In this document: positions 23,887-32,692 of the stretch, in pieces
Numbering within the stretch: the stretch's first letter is position 1
How the letters are laid out: each line of letters starts with the position of its first letter
Assembly (NCBI GenBank): GCA_003599415.1
Contig: QZKB01000140.1
Span: 1 to 54,468 of the forward strand
Direction of reading: 5' to 3'
Length of the DNA stretch: 54,468 nucleotides
Source: Ignavibacteriales bacterium
Lineage (GTDB): Bacteria > Bacteroidota > Ignavibacteria > Ignavibacteriales > SURF-24
Translations under genes and position numbers: made by a program
Notes under the pieces: model-generated
Database searches by the model: none
What the model was told of the DNA's origin: nothing
What the model saw: the letters and a program-made list of their open reading frames with translations, nothing else

Positions 23887-24807
23887 ATGGAAGGAAAATT
23901 TGAAAAACTTGAAAAATTAAACGTACCTGCTTTGGATGAAATTCTTGGCGTTCCGTTCAGAGTTTTAAAAGATGGTTTTGTAAGGGTTGTCGATTATTTA
24001 GGAACAGATGAATCAATTGTTCAGGCTGCAAGAGTATCTTATGGTAAAGGAACAAAGAAACTAAGAGAAGATGAAGCGCTCATTCGTTATTTGTTAAGAC
24101 ATCAGCATACAACTCCTTTTGAAATGTGCGAGATTAAATTACATCTGCGTGTCCCAATGGATTGCTGGCGTCAGTGGATTAGACACAGAACCGCGAATGT
24201 AAATGAGTATTCAACACGGTATTCAATAGCAATTGATGCAACTGAAACAACGCTTCCGGATGAATGGAGAACACAGGCTATTAACAATCGGCAAGGCAGC
24301 GCCGGTTTTCTTGATGCAGCTGTTGGTGAAGGACTTACAAAAGATGAGGAAGAACTTCATAAATTATCTCGTCAAATTTATGACAAAAGGATCTCAGCCG
24401 GTGTTGCCAGGGAACAGGCAAGAAAGGATCTTCCATTATCTACATATACTGAAGCTTACTGGAAAATTGATTTGCATAACCTTCTTAATTTTCTTCACCT
24501 GAGAATGGAATTGAATGCACAATTGGAAATTCGTAATTATGCTGAGGTGATTTGTAATGAAATTGTTAAGAGATGGGTACCAATGACATGGAAAGCTTAC
24601 TGGGATTACATGATGGATTCAATGACTTTTTCCGGTTTGGAAATTAAGATTATTACCGAGATGATTAATGGTGATAAAAAGAGGATTATTGACTACGGCA
24701 AAGAGAATGGCTGGCTTGCTGAAGATGGTTTACCTAAAAAACAAAACCGTGAACTTTTTGAATTTGAGGAAAAACTGGAAAAGCTGAAGCTTAATAAACC
24801 CTGGTAA
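23887..24807 (+). CDS. thyX: Flavin-dependent thymidylate synthase
   Basis: This 306-residue ThyX makes dTMP from dUMP using methylenetetrahydrofolate and FAD/NADPH. The family motif is present as RHRTANVNEYSTRYS (residues 99-113), the N-E-x-S-x-R-Y-S core being diagnostic. H-T-T-P-F-E-M (about 74-80) is also conserved. ATG 23887 is preferred over TTG 23884 because AAGGAAA lies at proper distance. It is followed after 10 bases by the histidine kinase gene and then folA. ThyX does not oxidise tetrahydrofolate, so dihydrofolate reductase is not strictly needed for its reaction; both are nevertheless encoded here. Confidence 0.96.
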   Translation: MEGKFEKLEKLNVPALDEILGVPFRVLKDGFVRVVDYLGTDESIVQAARVSYGKGTKKLREDEALIRYLLRHQHTTPFEMCEIKLHLRVPMDCWRQWIRHRTANVNEYSTRYSIAIDATETTLPDEWRTQAINNRQGSAGFLDAAVGEGLTKDEEELHKLSRQIYDKRISAGVAREQARKDLPLSTYTEAYWKIDLHNLLNFLHLRMELNAQLEIRNYAEVICNEIVKRWVPMTWKAYWDYMMDSMTFSGLEIKIITEMINGDKKRIIDYGKENGWLAEDGLPKKQNRELFEFEEKLEKLKLNKPW

Positions 24808-24817
24808 AAATTATCTG

Positions 24818-27800
24818 ATGCTAAAAAGAATCTTCATATTTGTCTTCATTCTTCTTTTATGGCTGCACAATAACCATTCTGCCCAAAGCTTTAACATTAC
24901 CAGCTATTCTGTAGATGATGGTTTGAAAAGTAATTTAACCAAGACCTGCACGCAGGATAAGCAAGGTTTTATCTGGATTGCGACTGATGCCGGTATTGCA
25001 AGGTTTGATGGGAAACAGTTTATCAATCTGTCCGAAGGTTTTCCTTCACTATATATAAAAGATATTGCTGTGGGACCGGATAACCTGTTGTATGTAATTA
25101 CGGATTTGGGTGTTGGTTATTTAAAGTGGGATGGAATAAAATATTCTTATATCAATCTCATTAACAGTTATGCGGTTGTTACAGATACCGCTTTATGTTA
25201 TCCGAAGAAATTATACTTTGATAAAAATAAAGTGCTGTGGATAAGTGAGCAGAGCGGTGTTGTTAAATATGAAAATAAAAAATTCAGGAAATATACCTTT
25301 GAAGGAATTTACAGATCAGACAGCATAATGAGATCATTTTCTATTCTTGAAGATGATGAAGGGAATTTATTTGTATTTTCCTGGCGTGGGTTTTTTTTCT
25401 ACCTGGATAAGAAAGAAGATAAATTTAATAGACTTCCGTTTGAACCATCAGACAACCAGTTTAATATAAACCAGGTTCAATATCTCGGCAATAACAAGTT
25501 AATTGCTGCGGCAAGCAATGGTCTGCTTGAAATTGAGTATTCTAAAAATCTGCTAAAATTAAAAACAAAAATATTAGTTAATCTTGTTGGTCTTTCATCA
25601 TTTGCGCAGGATAATGAAGGAAATTATTATATCGGAACCTGGACAAGCGGTTTATTCTACTGGAGAAAAAAAGAGAATAAATTAGTTACAAATCCGTCGT
25701 TCGAAAAACTTCAGGTAAACAATTTGCTTCTCGACAGAGATAATTCAGTCTGGATTGCTTCCGATGAAGGCATAACGCTTGTTCAAAAACAGATTTTTGC
25801 CAAATCAAATTATGAGGAAGATTTTGGCAGGATGAGCTCTGCATACATAATAAATCTGCTTGCAAATCAATCTGGGAAAATATTATTCAGCGACCAGGAA
25901 AATATTTATGAAGCAAGCGAATCTGATGGAAATATAACCTATTCTAAAATACACAGTAGCGCCGGTAAAAGGATTTACAGCTTTACAACTTATAATGATC
26001 ATCTGTTTATTTCTTACAGGACGGGCGAGTTTTTTATCCAGGGTAAAAATAAACTGTTCAGTGCAAATCATTTCGGAGGCAGGCTTTCATTATTATGCAA
26101 TGATAATAGCAGAAATATATTTGCTCTTGAAGAATTATCACCAAAAATTATTGCATTCAATAGTAAAGATTTAACAACAAAGAATTATGATATTTCCAAA
26201 TTTGCCGGCAGTTCACAGGTGCTTAAAGAGAGCAGGGGAAATATATACTATTTAACATTCAACAAAAATCTCATCCTGCTTAAGTATGATAACACGAAGG
26301 ATGAATTTTTTCAGTATAATATAAAAGCCAACTCAAAATTAAATTCTGCCACAGTAGTTTATGATCTTGCTGAAGATGAAGATAACACAATTTTAGTAGC
26401 AACCAATTACGGATTATTCAGAGTTGTTAAAAATGAATTGAAAGTTGTACTGGCAAATACTATCACCAAAGCAATTTATATTGACGGTAAGAATTATTGG
26501 ATTGGTTCTGAACAGGGAATAATAGTAAATAGAAATAATGAAACCCTGTACTTCAAAAAACAGGATGGATTACCTTCGGCTTCTGTCTCAGCAAGTGGAA
26601 TTACAGCAGACGGAAACGGCAGGATATGGGTAGCCACTTCCTCGGGTATTGCATACTGGCAGCTTGAAACTGATAAGTTTAACATCACTCCAACTCCAGT
26701 CCTGCTTTCAATAAAAATAAAAAATAAGAATAAGAACCTGACTGATGAGTCAATTGAAATACTTAGAAACTCTTTAGCTCAATTTTCTTTTAGGTCTCTC
26801 ACTTATCCTGATAGAGTAGTATATCAAACAAGAATAATTGGTTTAACCAATGAGTGGTCAGAAGCTTCATCAAACAATACGATTAGTTTTAATCATTTGC
26901 CGGTAGGTGATTATATATTACAAATCAGGGCACGCCAGGCCGGTAACCTATGGAGTAATATCAATGAAATCGGATTATCAATTATTGCCCCGTGGTATGA
27001 ATCTCCCTGGATGTATTTACTCTACTTTGTTGCCCTTGTATTGATAATAAATTACATCGTTACTTTTATTCAGAAGAAAAAGATTAGTATTCTTGAGGAA
27101 AAGAGAAAAGAACTTGAAAAGACAGTTGAAGAGAAGACAAGCGACCTTAGAGAAAAACAGAAAATGACAGAGTATTTACTAATAGAAACCAAGAAGACAA
27201 ATATAAATCTTGAACGGGCAAATGAAGAACTGCGGGATGTTAACAAACTTAAAAGCGATTTGTTAAGCATTGCAGCACACGACCTAAAAAATCCTTTAAG
27301 CGCTATTATTGGTTTTGCAGAAATTATGTTGGAAGAGTTTCCATTAAATTCTTCGGAATATAAAATGGCAAAGATGATCCACGATTCTTCAATCATAATG
27401 TTGAAATTGATTACAGATATTCTCGATTCTGCCGTGGTTGAAAGCACCAATCTTAAAATGAAGATTGAAATGGTGGACATTGCAGAAATTGTTGAGCGGC
27501 TTGTTGTTGAAAATTCTCATGCGGCAAATAAAAAGCAGCAGGAAATAGTTTTTTCAGTTGATAAGGATTATGAAATTGAAGCAGATCCGCGCTGGATTAG
27601 AGAAGCAATTGATAACCTTATAAGTAACGCTATAAAGTATTCTCCAAAAAAGAAAAAGATTTACGTCTCCATTACAGGCAATCATAATTATCTGCAGGTA
27701 AGAGTAAAGGATGAGGGACCGGGTTTAACATCTGATGACATGAAAAATTTATTTAACAAGTTCCAGAGGTTATCTGCAAAGCCTACAGGCGGCGAATCTT

Positions 27801-27946
27801 CCACCGGTTTGGGATTATCTATTGTAAAAGAAATTGTTAAGCTGCATAACGGCAAAATCTGGGCAGAAAGTGAATTTGGCAACGGCAGTACATTCATTAT
27901 TGAATTGGCTGCCAAACCTATATCATCAATTGTTATTAAACACTGA
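24818..27946 (+). CDS. Sensor histidine kinase with two-component regulator propeller
   Basis: This 1042-residue protein has an N-terminal signal sequence and a long extracytoplasmic beta-propeller of Reg_prop repeats (for example Q-G-F-I-W-I-A-T-D-A-G-I-A-R-F-D-G). A Y_Y_Y domain ends near W-S-N-I-N-E-I-G-L-S-I. One transmembrane helix follows (about 735-752), then a coiled-coil linker and HisKA with phospho-acceptor H821 in A-A-H-D-L-K-N-P-L. The HATPase domain has N-box D-N-L-I-S-N-A-I-K, D-E-G-P-G-L and G-L-G-L-S-I-V. It resembles the hybrid two-component systems of Bacteroidota but lacks receiver and AraC domains, so it needs a separate response regulator; none is encoded nearby. The ligand is unknown; family members often sense glycans. 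Confidence 0.93.
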   Translation: MLKRIFIFVFILLLWLHNNHSAQSFNITSYSVDDGLKSNLTKTCTQDKQGFIWIATDAGIARFDGKQFINLSEGFPSLYIKDIAVGPDNLLYVITDLGVGYLKWDGIKYSYINLINSYAVVTDTALCYPKKLYFDKNKVLWISEQSGVVKYENKKFRKYTFEGIYRSDSIMRSFSILEDDEGNLFVFSWRGFFFYLDKKEDKFNRLPFEPSDNQFNINQVQYLGNNKLIAAASNGLLEIEYSKNLLKLKTKILVNLVGLSSFAQDNEGNYYIGTWTSGLFYWRKKENKLVTNPSFEKLQVNNLLLDRDNSVWIASDEGITLVQKQIFAKSNYEEDFGRMSSAYIINLLANQSGKILFSDQENIYEASESDGNITYSKIHSSAGKRIYSFTTYNDHLFISYRTGEFFIQGKNKLFSANHFGGRLSLLCNDNSRNIFALEELSPKIIAFNSKDLTTKNYDISKFAGSSQVLKESRGNIYYLTFNKNLILLKYDNTKDEFFQYNIKANSKLNSATVVYDLAEDEDNTILVATNYGLFRVVKNELKVVLANTITKAIYIDGKNYWIGSEQGIIVNRNNETLYFKKQDGLPSASVSASGITADGNGRIWVATSSGIAYWQLETDKFNITPTPVLLSIKIKNKNKNLTDESIEILRNSLAQFSFRSLTYPDRVVYQTRIIGLTNEWSEASSNNTISFNHLPVGDYILQIRARQAGNLWSNINEIGLSIIAPWYESPWMYLLYFVALVLIINYIVTFIQKKKISILEEKRKELEKTVEEKTSDLREKQKMTEYLLIETKKTNINLERANEELRDVNKLKSDLLSIAAHDLKNPLSAIIGFAEIMLEEFPLNSSEYKMAKMIHDSSIIMLKLITDILDSAVVESTNLKMKIEMVDIAEIVERLVVENSHAANKKQQEIVFSVDKDYEIEADPRWIREAIDNLISNAIKYSPKKKKIYVSITGNHNYLQVRVKDEGPGLTSDDMKNLFNKFQRLSAKPTGGESSTGLGLSIVKEIVKLHNGKIWAESEFGNGSTFIIELAAKPISSIVIKH

Positions 27947-27955
27947 GCAATTCAA

Positions 27956-28447
27956 TTGGAGAAAATTATTATTGCTGCTCTGGCAGCTAACAACACAATT
28001 GGATTTGAAGGAAAAATTCCGTGGCATTCCGCAGAGGAATTAAGATATTTCAGAAATACTACTTATGGTTATCCTGTAATAATGGGCAGAAAAACATTTG
28101 AATCTATTGGCAAACCGTTGGATGGAAGACAAAATATTGTAATTTCAAAAAGGGAAGTACAGAATTCTGCAAGTGACGATATAATGGTGTTTAATTCTTT
28201 GGAAAAAGCTTATATGTTTTGCCGTGAGAATCTGAAAGCCGACAGAGTTTTTATTATCGGCGGAGGAAATATTTTTAATCAGGCAATTAAAGATGCGGAC
28301 CTGATGTTTATATCAAGAATAAAAAATAGTTTTACAGGAGATGTATTCTTTCCTCAGATTTCAGAAAATGACTGGAACATTCAGACAATTAAAAACTATA
28401 ATGATTTTGATTTAATAACTTATATTAGAAACACAGATATCAAATAA
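27956..28447 (+). CDS. folA: Dihydrofolate reductase
   Basis: This 163-residue enzyme reduces dihydrofolate to tetrahydrofolate with NADPH. The start is TTG 27956; no in-frame ATG precedes the first strand I-I-I-A-A-L-A-A-N-N-T-I-G. The family motifs are I-P-W-H (about 21-24), G-R-K-T-F-E-S-I-G (about 44-52) and I-I-G-G-G-N-I-F (about 101-108). The active-site acid is probably a Glu of A-E-E-L. It sits nine bases after the histidine kinase gene and 19 before mutL. Confidence 0.94.
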   Translation: MEKIIIAALAANNTIGFEGKIPWHSAEELRYFRNTTYGYPVIMGRKTFESIGKPLDGRQNIVISKREVQNSASDDIMVFNSLEKAYMFCRENLKADRVFIIGGGNIFNQAIKDADLMFISRIKNSFTGDVFFPQISENDWNIQTIKNYNDFDLITYIRNTDIK

Positions 28448-28466
28448 AATTGAAGAAAAGAGCTTA

Positions 28467-30335
28467 ATGAGTAAAGACAGAATAAAAATATTACCGGAAT
28501 ATGTCGCAAATAAAATTGCAGCAGGTGAAGTTGTTCAGCGTCCTGAATCGGTTGTTAAAGAGCTGATTGAAAATTCCATTGACGCCGGCGCAAAGAACAT
28601 TGATCTTATTATTAAACGTGCAGGTAAAACTTTTATCCAGGTTGTTGACGATGGTTCGGGTATGACCGAAGAGGATGCGATGCTAAGCGTACAAAGGCAC
28701 GCAACAAGTAAAATATTTTCTCTTGAAGATCTGGATGCAATAAATTCATATGGATTCCGCGGAGAAGCTTTGTATGCAATTTCTGCTATAAGCCAGGTAG
28801 AGATTAAAACCAAAACTGAATTTGATGAAATAGGTACGCTAATAAAAATTGATGACAGTGCGAATATTCAGAATGAAAAAGTTTCATGCTCTGTGGGGAC
28901 AAGCATTACTGTTAAAAATATTTTTTATAATACTCCCGCAAGACGAAATTTTCTTAAAAGCGATTCGACTGAACTGAAACATATTATTGAAACATTCAAG
29001 CGTGAATCTTTAAGCCAACCCGGAATCGGATTCAAATTTTTCAATGATGATGATCTTATATTCGATTTTATGCCTGGCACTTTTGAAGACAGGCTTAAAC
29101 AGGTTTACGCAGATAACATTCTTGATGTACTTGTGGAAGCGAATGAGCCTACTGAATTCTTATCCCTTTACGGTTACACTGCAAAACCTAATTTTCTTAA
29201 AAAGAACAAAGGTGATCAGTATTTATTTATAAACAACAGGTTTGTTCAAAGCAAACAAATTAATCATGCAGTTTTTAAAGCCTACGAACATTTGCTTGAA
29301 CGGGGTGATTATCCATTCTTTGTTTTATTCCTTAAGCTTGATTCCAAAAGAATTGATATAAATGTTCATCCTTCTAAGCTTGAAGTAAAGTTTGATGATG
29401 AAAAAGATATTTATTCATTTGTTTATTCAGTAATAAGAAAAGCAATTGCAACCTCCGATCTCGTACCGGTGGCGGCGCTTTCTTCAAACGGCGAAGATGA
29501 TAAAATGACTCTTGAAGCTTCAAGGGAAAAAGATTTTGCCGAGAATCGAAGGAAATATTTTGATGAAGTTTCTTCCGGCAGACCAAGACACGATTTTAAA
29601 AAGTCTGCATTTACAGATAACGAAATTGATTTGATATTCGGTTCGCTTAATCCTGAGATTAGAAATTCATCGCCCCAGGCTGTAGTTGATTCACCGCTTG
29701 AAAGAAAAATTATTCCTGAAGAGAATAATAATGTAGTATCTAAAAGCCCGGTTGCTAACCAGGAGATTCCGTTTATAATTCAGCTTCATAATAAATATAT
29801 CCTTTCGCAAATAAGAAGCGGCTTAATGATAATTGACCAGCACGTGGCTCATGAAAGAATTTTATATGAAAAAGCGCAGAGAGCTTTCAAGGCTAATATG
29901 CCTTTCTCGCAACAATTGCTTTTCTCTCAGACTATCAAAGTAGATCCGGGTGATATTGGTCTGCTAAGCGAACTTCAACCATATCTTACAAAACTTGGTT
30001 TTGAAATTAAATTCTTTGGAACTGATACGGTAGTTATAGACGGTGTGCCACAGGATGTTAAACTTGGTCACGAGGAAGAAGTTCTGATGGATATTTTACA
30101 TGAGTACAAAAAAAATGAAACCGAAAAGGGAATTGATGAACAGGATAATATTGCCAAGTCCTTTGCATGCAAAGCAGCAATAAAAGCCGGTGATGCTTTA
30201 ACCGAAAGAGAAATGCGTTTATTGGTAGATCAGCTTTTTGCTACTTCGGTTCCTTATGTTTGCCCGCACGGCAGACCGGTAATAATTAAAATTCCTTTGG
30301 ATGAATTTGATAAGAGATTTGGAAGAACATCATAA
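28467..30335 (+). CDS. mutL: DNA mismatch repair protein MutL (endonuclease type)
   Basis: This 622-residue protein has the N-terminal GHKL ATPase with E-L-I-E-N-S-I-D-A-G (about 31-40), D-D-G-S-G-M and G-F-R-G-E-A-L. A variable linker of about 90 residues leads to the C-terminal domain. The metal-dependent nicking motif is present as DQHVAHERILYE (457-468), one residue from the DQHA(x)2E(x)4E consensus (A to V). C-P-H-G-R-P near the end, a metal ligand segment, is intact. This is the MutL type of bacteria without MutH, which nicks the strand itself. The next gene starts immediately after its stop codon. Confidence 0.96.
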   Translation: MSKDRIKILPEYVANKIAAGEVVQRPESVVKELIENSIDAGAKNIDLIIKRAGKTFIQVVDDGSGMTEEDAMLSVQRHATSKIFSLEDLDAINSYGFRGEALYAISAISQVEIKTKTEFDEIGTLIKIDDSANIQNEKVSCSVGTSITVKNIFYNTPARRNFLKSDSTELKHIIETFKRESLSQPGIGFKFFNDDDLIFDFMPGTFEDRLKQVYADNILDVLVEANEPTEFLSLYGYTAKPNFLKKNKGDQYLFINNRFVQSKQINHAVFKAYEHLLERGDYPFFVLFLKLDSKRIDINVHPSKLEVKFDDEKDIYSFVYSVIRKAIATSDLVPVAALSSNGEDDKMTLEASREKDFAENRRKYFDEVSSGRPRHDFKKSAFTDNEIDLIFGSLNPEIRNSSPQAVVDSPLERKIIPEENNNVVSKSPVANQEIPFIIQLHNKYILSQIRSGLMIIDQHVAHERILYEKAQRAFKANMPFSQQLLFSQTIKVDPGDIGLLSELQPYLTKLGFEIKFFGTDTVVIDGVPQDVKLGHEEEVLMDILHEYKKNETEKGIDEQDNIAKSFACKAAIKAGDALTEREMRLLVDQLFATSVPYVCPHGRPVIIKIPLDEFDKRFGRTS

Positions 30336-31028
30336 ATGAATAAGATAGAAGAACGAAAAGTATTGCCGGTGCTTGGTATTGAAACTTCAGGGGAAGTATG
30401 TGGTGCTGCCGTATATTTTGATGAAAAAAAGTTTGCCGAAATTTCACTTAATATAAAAAATATACACTCGGAAAAAATTCTTGAGATTATTTCCAAAGTT
30501 CTTGAATTGTGTAATACCAATCTCAATGAAATTTCTACGATTGCCGTATCAGCCGGGCCAGGTTCTTTTACCGGATTGAGAATTGGAATGTCTGTTGCCA
30601 AAGGATTGGCATTTGGTGCAAACAAACCTATCATTCCTGTACCTACCTTTGATGCTATGGCTTTTCAGATAGTAAGCGCATTCCCGGTAAAAGGTAGTTT
30701 TGCTATTTGCAACAAAGTGAATAACGAAGAAGTTTACATCGGTAAATATGGAAATGGGGAGCAGGGTTACAAAATAATTGATGATATCAGAGTAATCGAA
30801 AGAATTAATCTTATTAAGAATCTGGATGGAATTGATTTGATGTTTGGCAATATTAATCTTGAAAATGGTACTGAAAAAATTAAAGTAGAAATTGCTCATC
30901 CAAACCCGGTTTGGATTTGCCGGTGGGCAAATCATTATAATAAAATAAATAAATTTGGTAAAGATTTATTAACTTTTGACTATGATTTTCTGGAACCAAA
31001 CTATTTGAAGAATTTTATCGTAAGGTAG
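30336..31028 (+). CDS. tsaB: tRNA threonylcarbamoyladenosine synthesis protein TsaB
   Basis: This 230-residue paralogue of TsaD helps form t6A37 in ANN-decoding tRNAs. The N-terminal L-G-I-E-T-S-G and the conserved A-V-S-A-G-P-G-S-F-T-G-L-R-I-G (about 69-83) identify it. The ATG directly follows the mutL stop with no gap, so the two are translationally coupled. Length is normal for TsaB. Confidence 0.94.
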   Translation: MNKIEERKVLPVLGIETSGEVCGAAVYFDEKKFAEISLNIKNIHSEKILEIISKVLELCNTNLNEISTIAVSAGPGSFTGLRIGMSVAKGLAFGANKPIIPVPTFDAMAFQIVSAFPVKGSFAICNKVNNEEVYIGKYGNGEQGYKIIDDIRVIERINLIKNLDGIDLMFGNINLENGTEKIKVEIAHPNPVWICRWANHYNKINKFGKDLLTFDYDFLEPNYLKNFIVR

Positions 31029-31031
31029 AAT

Positions 31032-31754
31032 ATGAAAAAATTAGCGTTGTTTATGTTTCTATTTACAATTGTATCCTGTTCGCAGATAATAGGACCAAAA
31101 ATATCTGCCGCAGTCACTAATTATGAATTTGGAAAGATTACTCAGGGTGCTGTTGTATCGCATGAGTTTATTATTCTTAACAATGGCGGAGATACTCTTA
31201 AAATAAAAGATGTAAGAGCAGGTTGTGGTTGTACAGTAGTTAAACCGGAAAAGACCTCATTACTTCCGGGTGAGAACACAAAAATTTATGTTACCTTCGA
31301 CTCAAAAGGCAGAAAAGGGCATCAGCAGAAGTATGTTTATGTTACTTCAAATGATAAAGAAAAACCTGAACTCAGGCTTTCATTTACAGCAGATATAGAA
31401 CTACCTGAAACTGGTGTAAAACCAGAAGGTCCAAGAATCCAGTTTGTTTACAGCAACCACGATTTTGGCATTATAGAAGAAGGTAAAGTAGTTGAATGGA
31501 CCGCTTCATTTAAAAATGCAGGCAATAGTGATCTTGTAATTAAAGATGTAAAATCATCTTGCGGATGTACTGCCGCTGTTTTAAGTGGCAAAACTATTAA
31601 ACCCGGGGAATCAGGTAATCTTAAAATTGAATTCGATTCAAACAATAAGAATGGAAAAATAAGTAAAACAGTTACACTTTATACAAACGATATCATAACA
31701 CCGAATCCGACAATAGTTATTAGTGCTGATGTTCAGACAAAGAAAGTAAACTGA
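31032..31754 (+). CDS. Lipoprotein with two DUF1573 domains
   Basis: This 240-residue predicted lipoprotein (lipobox I-V-S-C, C16) has two copies of a DUF1573 immunoglobulin-like domain. Each has an N-x-x-F-G motif (Y-E-F-G-K-I and H-D-F-G-I-I) and a conserved Cys pair (A-G-C-G-C-T and S-S-C-G-C-T). Such domains are common in Bacteroidota envelope proteins; the role is unknown and the Cys pairs could form a disulfide or bind metal (inference). It follows tsaB by three bases and overlaps accD by one base (TGATG). Confidence 0.9.
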   Translation: MKKLALFMFLFTIVSCSQIIGPKISAAVTNYEFGKITQGAVVSHEFIILNNGGDTLKIKDVRAGCGCTVVKPEKTSLLPGENTKIYVTFDSKGRKGHQQKYVYVTSNDKEKPELRLSFTADIELPETGVKPEGPRIQFVYSNHDFGIIEEGKVVEWTASFKNAGNSDLVIKDVKSSCGCTAAVLSGKTIKPGESGNLKIEFDSNNKNGKISKTVTLYTNDIITPNPTIVISADVQTKKVN

Positions 31755-32593
31755 TGGCATGGTTCAGAAGATCTGCAAATAAAATAGCAGAAGATAGTAT
31801 TAAAAAAGAATTTCCTGATGGACTCTGGGAAAAATGTCCTACGTGCAATGAAGTCATTCACAAGAAATCACTTGAAGTGAATTTTTTTACCTGCTCTAAA
31901 TGCGATCATCATTTTAGAATTGGGAGCAAAGAATATGTCTCAATTCTTTTTGACGAAAGTTCATTTAAGGAAACTGATCGCAAAATAAAATCCGCTGATC
32001 CTCTCGATTTTATCGATACAAAGAAATACGGTGACAGGATTAATGCTGCAATAAAAAAAAATGAGTTGAATGATGCGGTTAGAACCGGTATTGGTAAGTT
32101 GAATGGTCGCGATATTTCCTTTGCCTGTATGGATTTCAGTTTCATTGGCGGTAGTATGGGGTCAGTGGTTGGTGAAAAAATATCAAGAGCAATCGGCAGG
32201 GCAGTAAAGAATAAAATTCCTATGATAATTATTTCTCAAAGCGGTGGCGCAAGAATGATGGAAGGTGCACTATCGCTTATGCAAATGGCTAAAACAAGTT
32301 CTTACTTAGCCAGGCTTGCTGATGAAAAAATTCCTTTCATTTCGGTTTTAACAGATCCTACTACAGGAGGAGTGACTGCAAGTTTTGCAATGCTTGGTGA
32401 TATAATTATTGCCGAGCCTAAAGCTCTGATTGGTTTTGCAGGACCAAGAGTAATTAAACAAACTATAGGAAGAGATTTACCGGAAGGATTCCAGACTTCA
32501 GAATTTCTACTTGAAAATGGATTTGTGGATTTTATTGTTCATCGTAAAGAAATGAAAAACAAAATATCTACTATACTCGGATTGATGACATAA
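31754..32593 (+). CDS. accD: Acetyl-CoA carboxylase carboxyltransferase subunit beta
   Basis: This 279-residue subunit transfers carboxyl from biotin-BCCP to acetyl-CoA, the first step of fatty acid synthesis. The N-terminal zinc ribbon has C-P-T-C (about 28-31) and C-S-K-C (about 47-50). The carboxyltransferase core has S-Q-S-G-G-A-R-M-M-E-G (about 158-168) and D-P-T-T-G-G-V. It overlaps the DUF1573 gene by one base. The partner subunit gene accA is about 20 kb away at 52080-53030, on the other side of the polysaccharide locus. Confidence 0.96.
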   Translation: MAWFRRSANKIAEDSIKKEFPDGLWEKCPTCNEVIHKKSLEVNFFTCSKCDHHFRIGSKEYVSILFDESSFKETDRKIKSADPLDFIDTKKYGDRINAAIKKNELNDAVRTGIGKLNGRDISFACMDFSFIGGSMGSVVGEKISRAIGRAVKNKIPMIIISQSGGARMMEGALSLMQMAKTSSYLARLADEKIPFISVLTDPTTGGVTASFAMLGDIIIAEPKALIGFAGPRVIKQTIGRDLPEGFQTSEFLLENGFVDFIVHRKEMKNKISTILGLMT

Positions 32594-32599
32594 AAAATG

Positions 32600-32673
32600 G
32601 AACACAGATCATTATGATTATTAAGATTCTTTATGATCATAAGAAATCATAATGATCATATAAATCCGTGTTC
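32600..32673. repeat. 74-bp nested palindromic element between accD and panC
   Basis: Outer arms GAACAC (32600-32605) and GTGTTC (32668-32673), then GATCATTATGATT (32607-32619) and its complement AATCATAATGATC (32645-32657). In the centre TTATGATCATAA (32631-32642) is a perfect palindrome. No T tract follows, so it looks more like an inserted repeat than a terminator. Confidence 0.75.
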
Positions 32674-32679
32674 AAATAC

Positions 32680-32692
32680 GAGGTGAGAGATC
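32680..32692 (+). promoter_or_regulatory. Ribosome site and candidate ATC start codon of panC
   Basis: GAGGTGAG (32680-32687) precedes ATC at 32690-32692. The in-frame TGA at 32684-32686 bounds the frame. ATC begins the expected PanC N-terminus (x-K-I-I-T-K-I-E-E-M). Confidence 0.5.

Noticed and set aside
27070..27480. 136-codon minus-strand frame inside the histidine kinase gene
   Set aside because: Antisense to the HisKA region; serine-rich low-complexity translation typical of a shadow frame.
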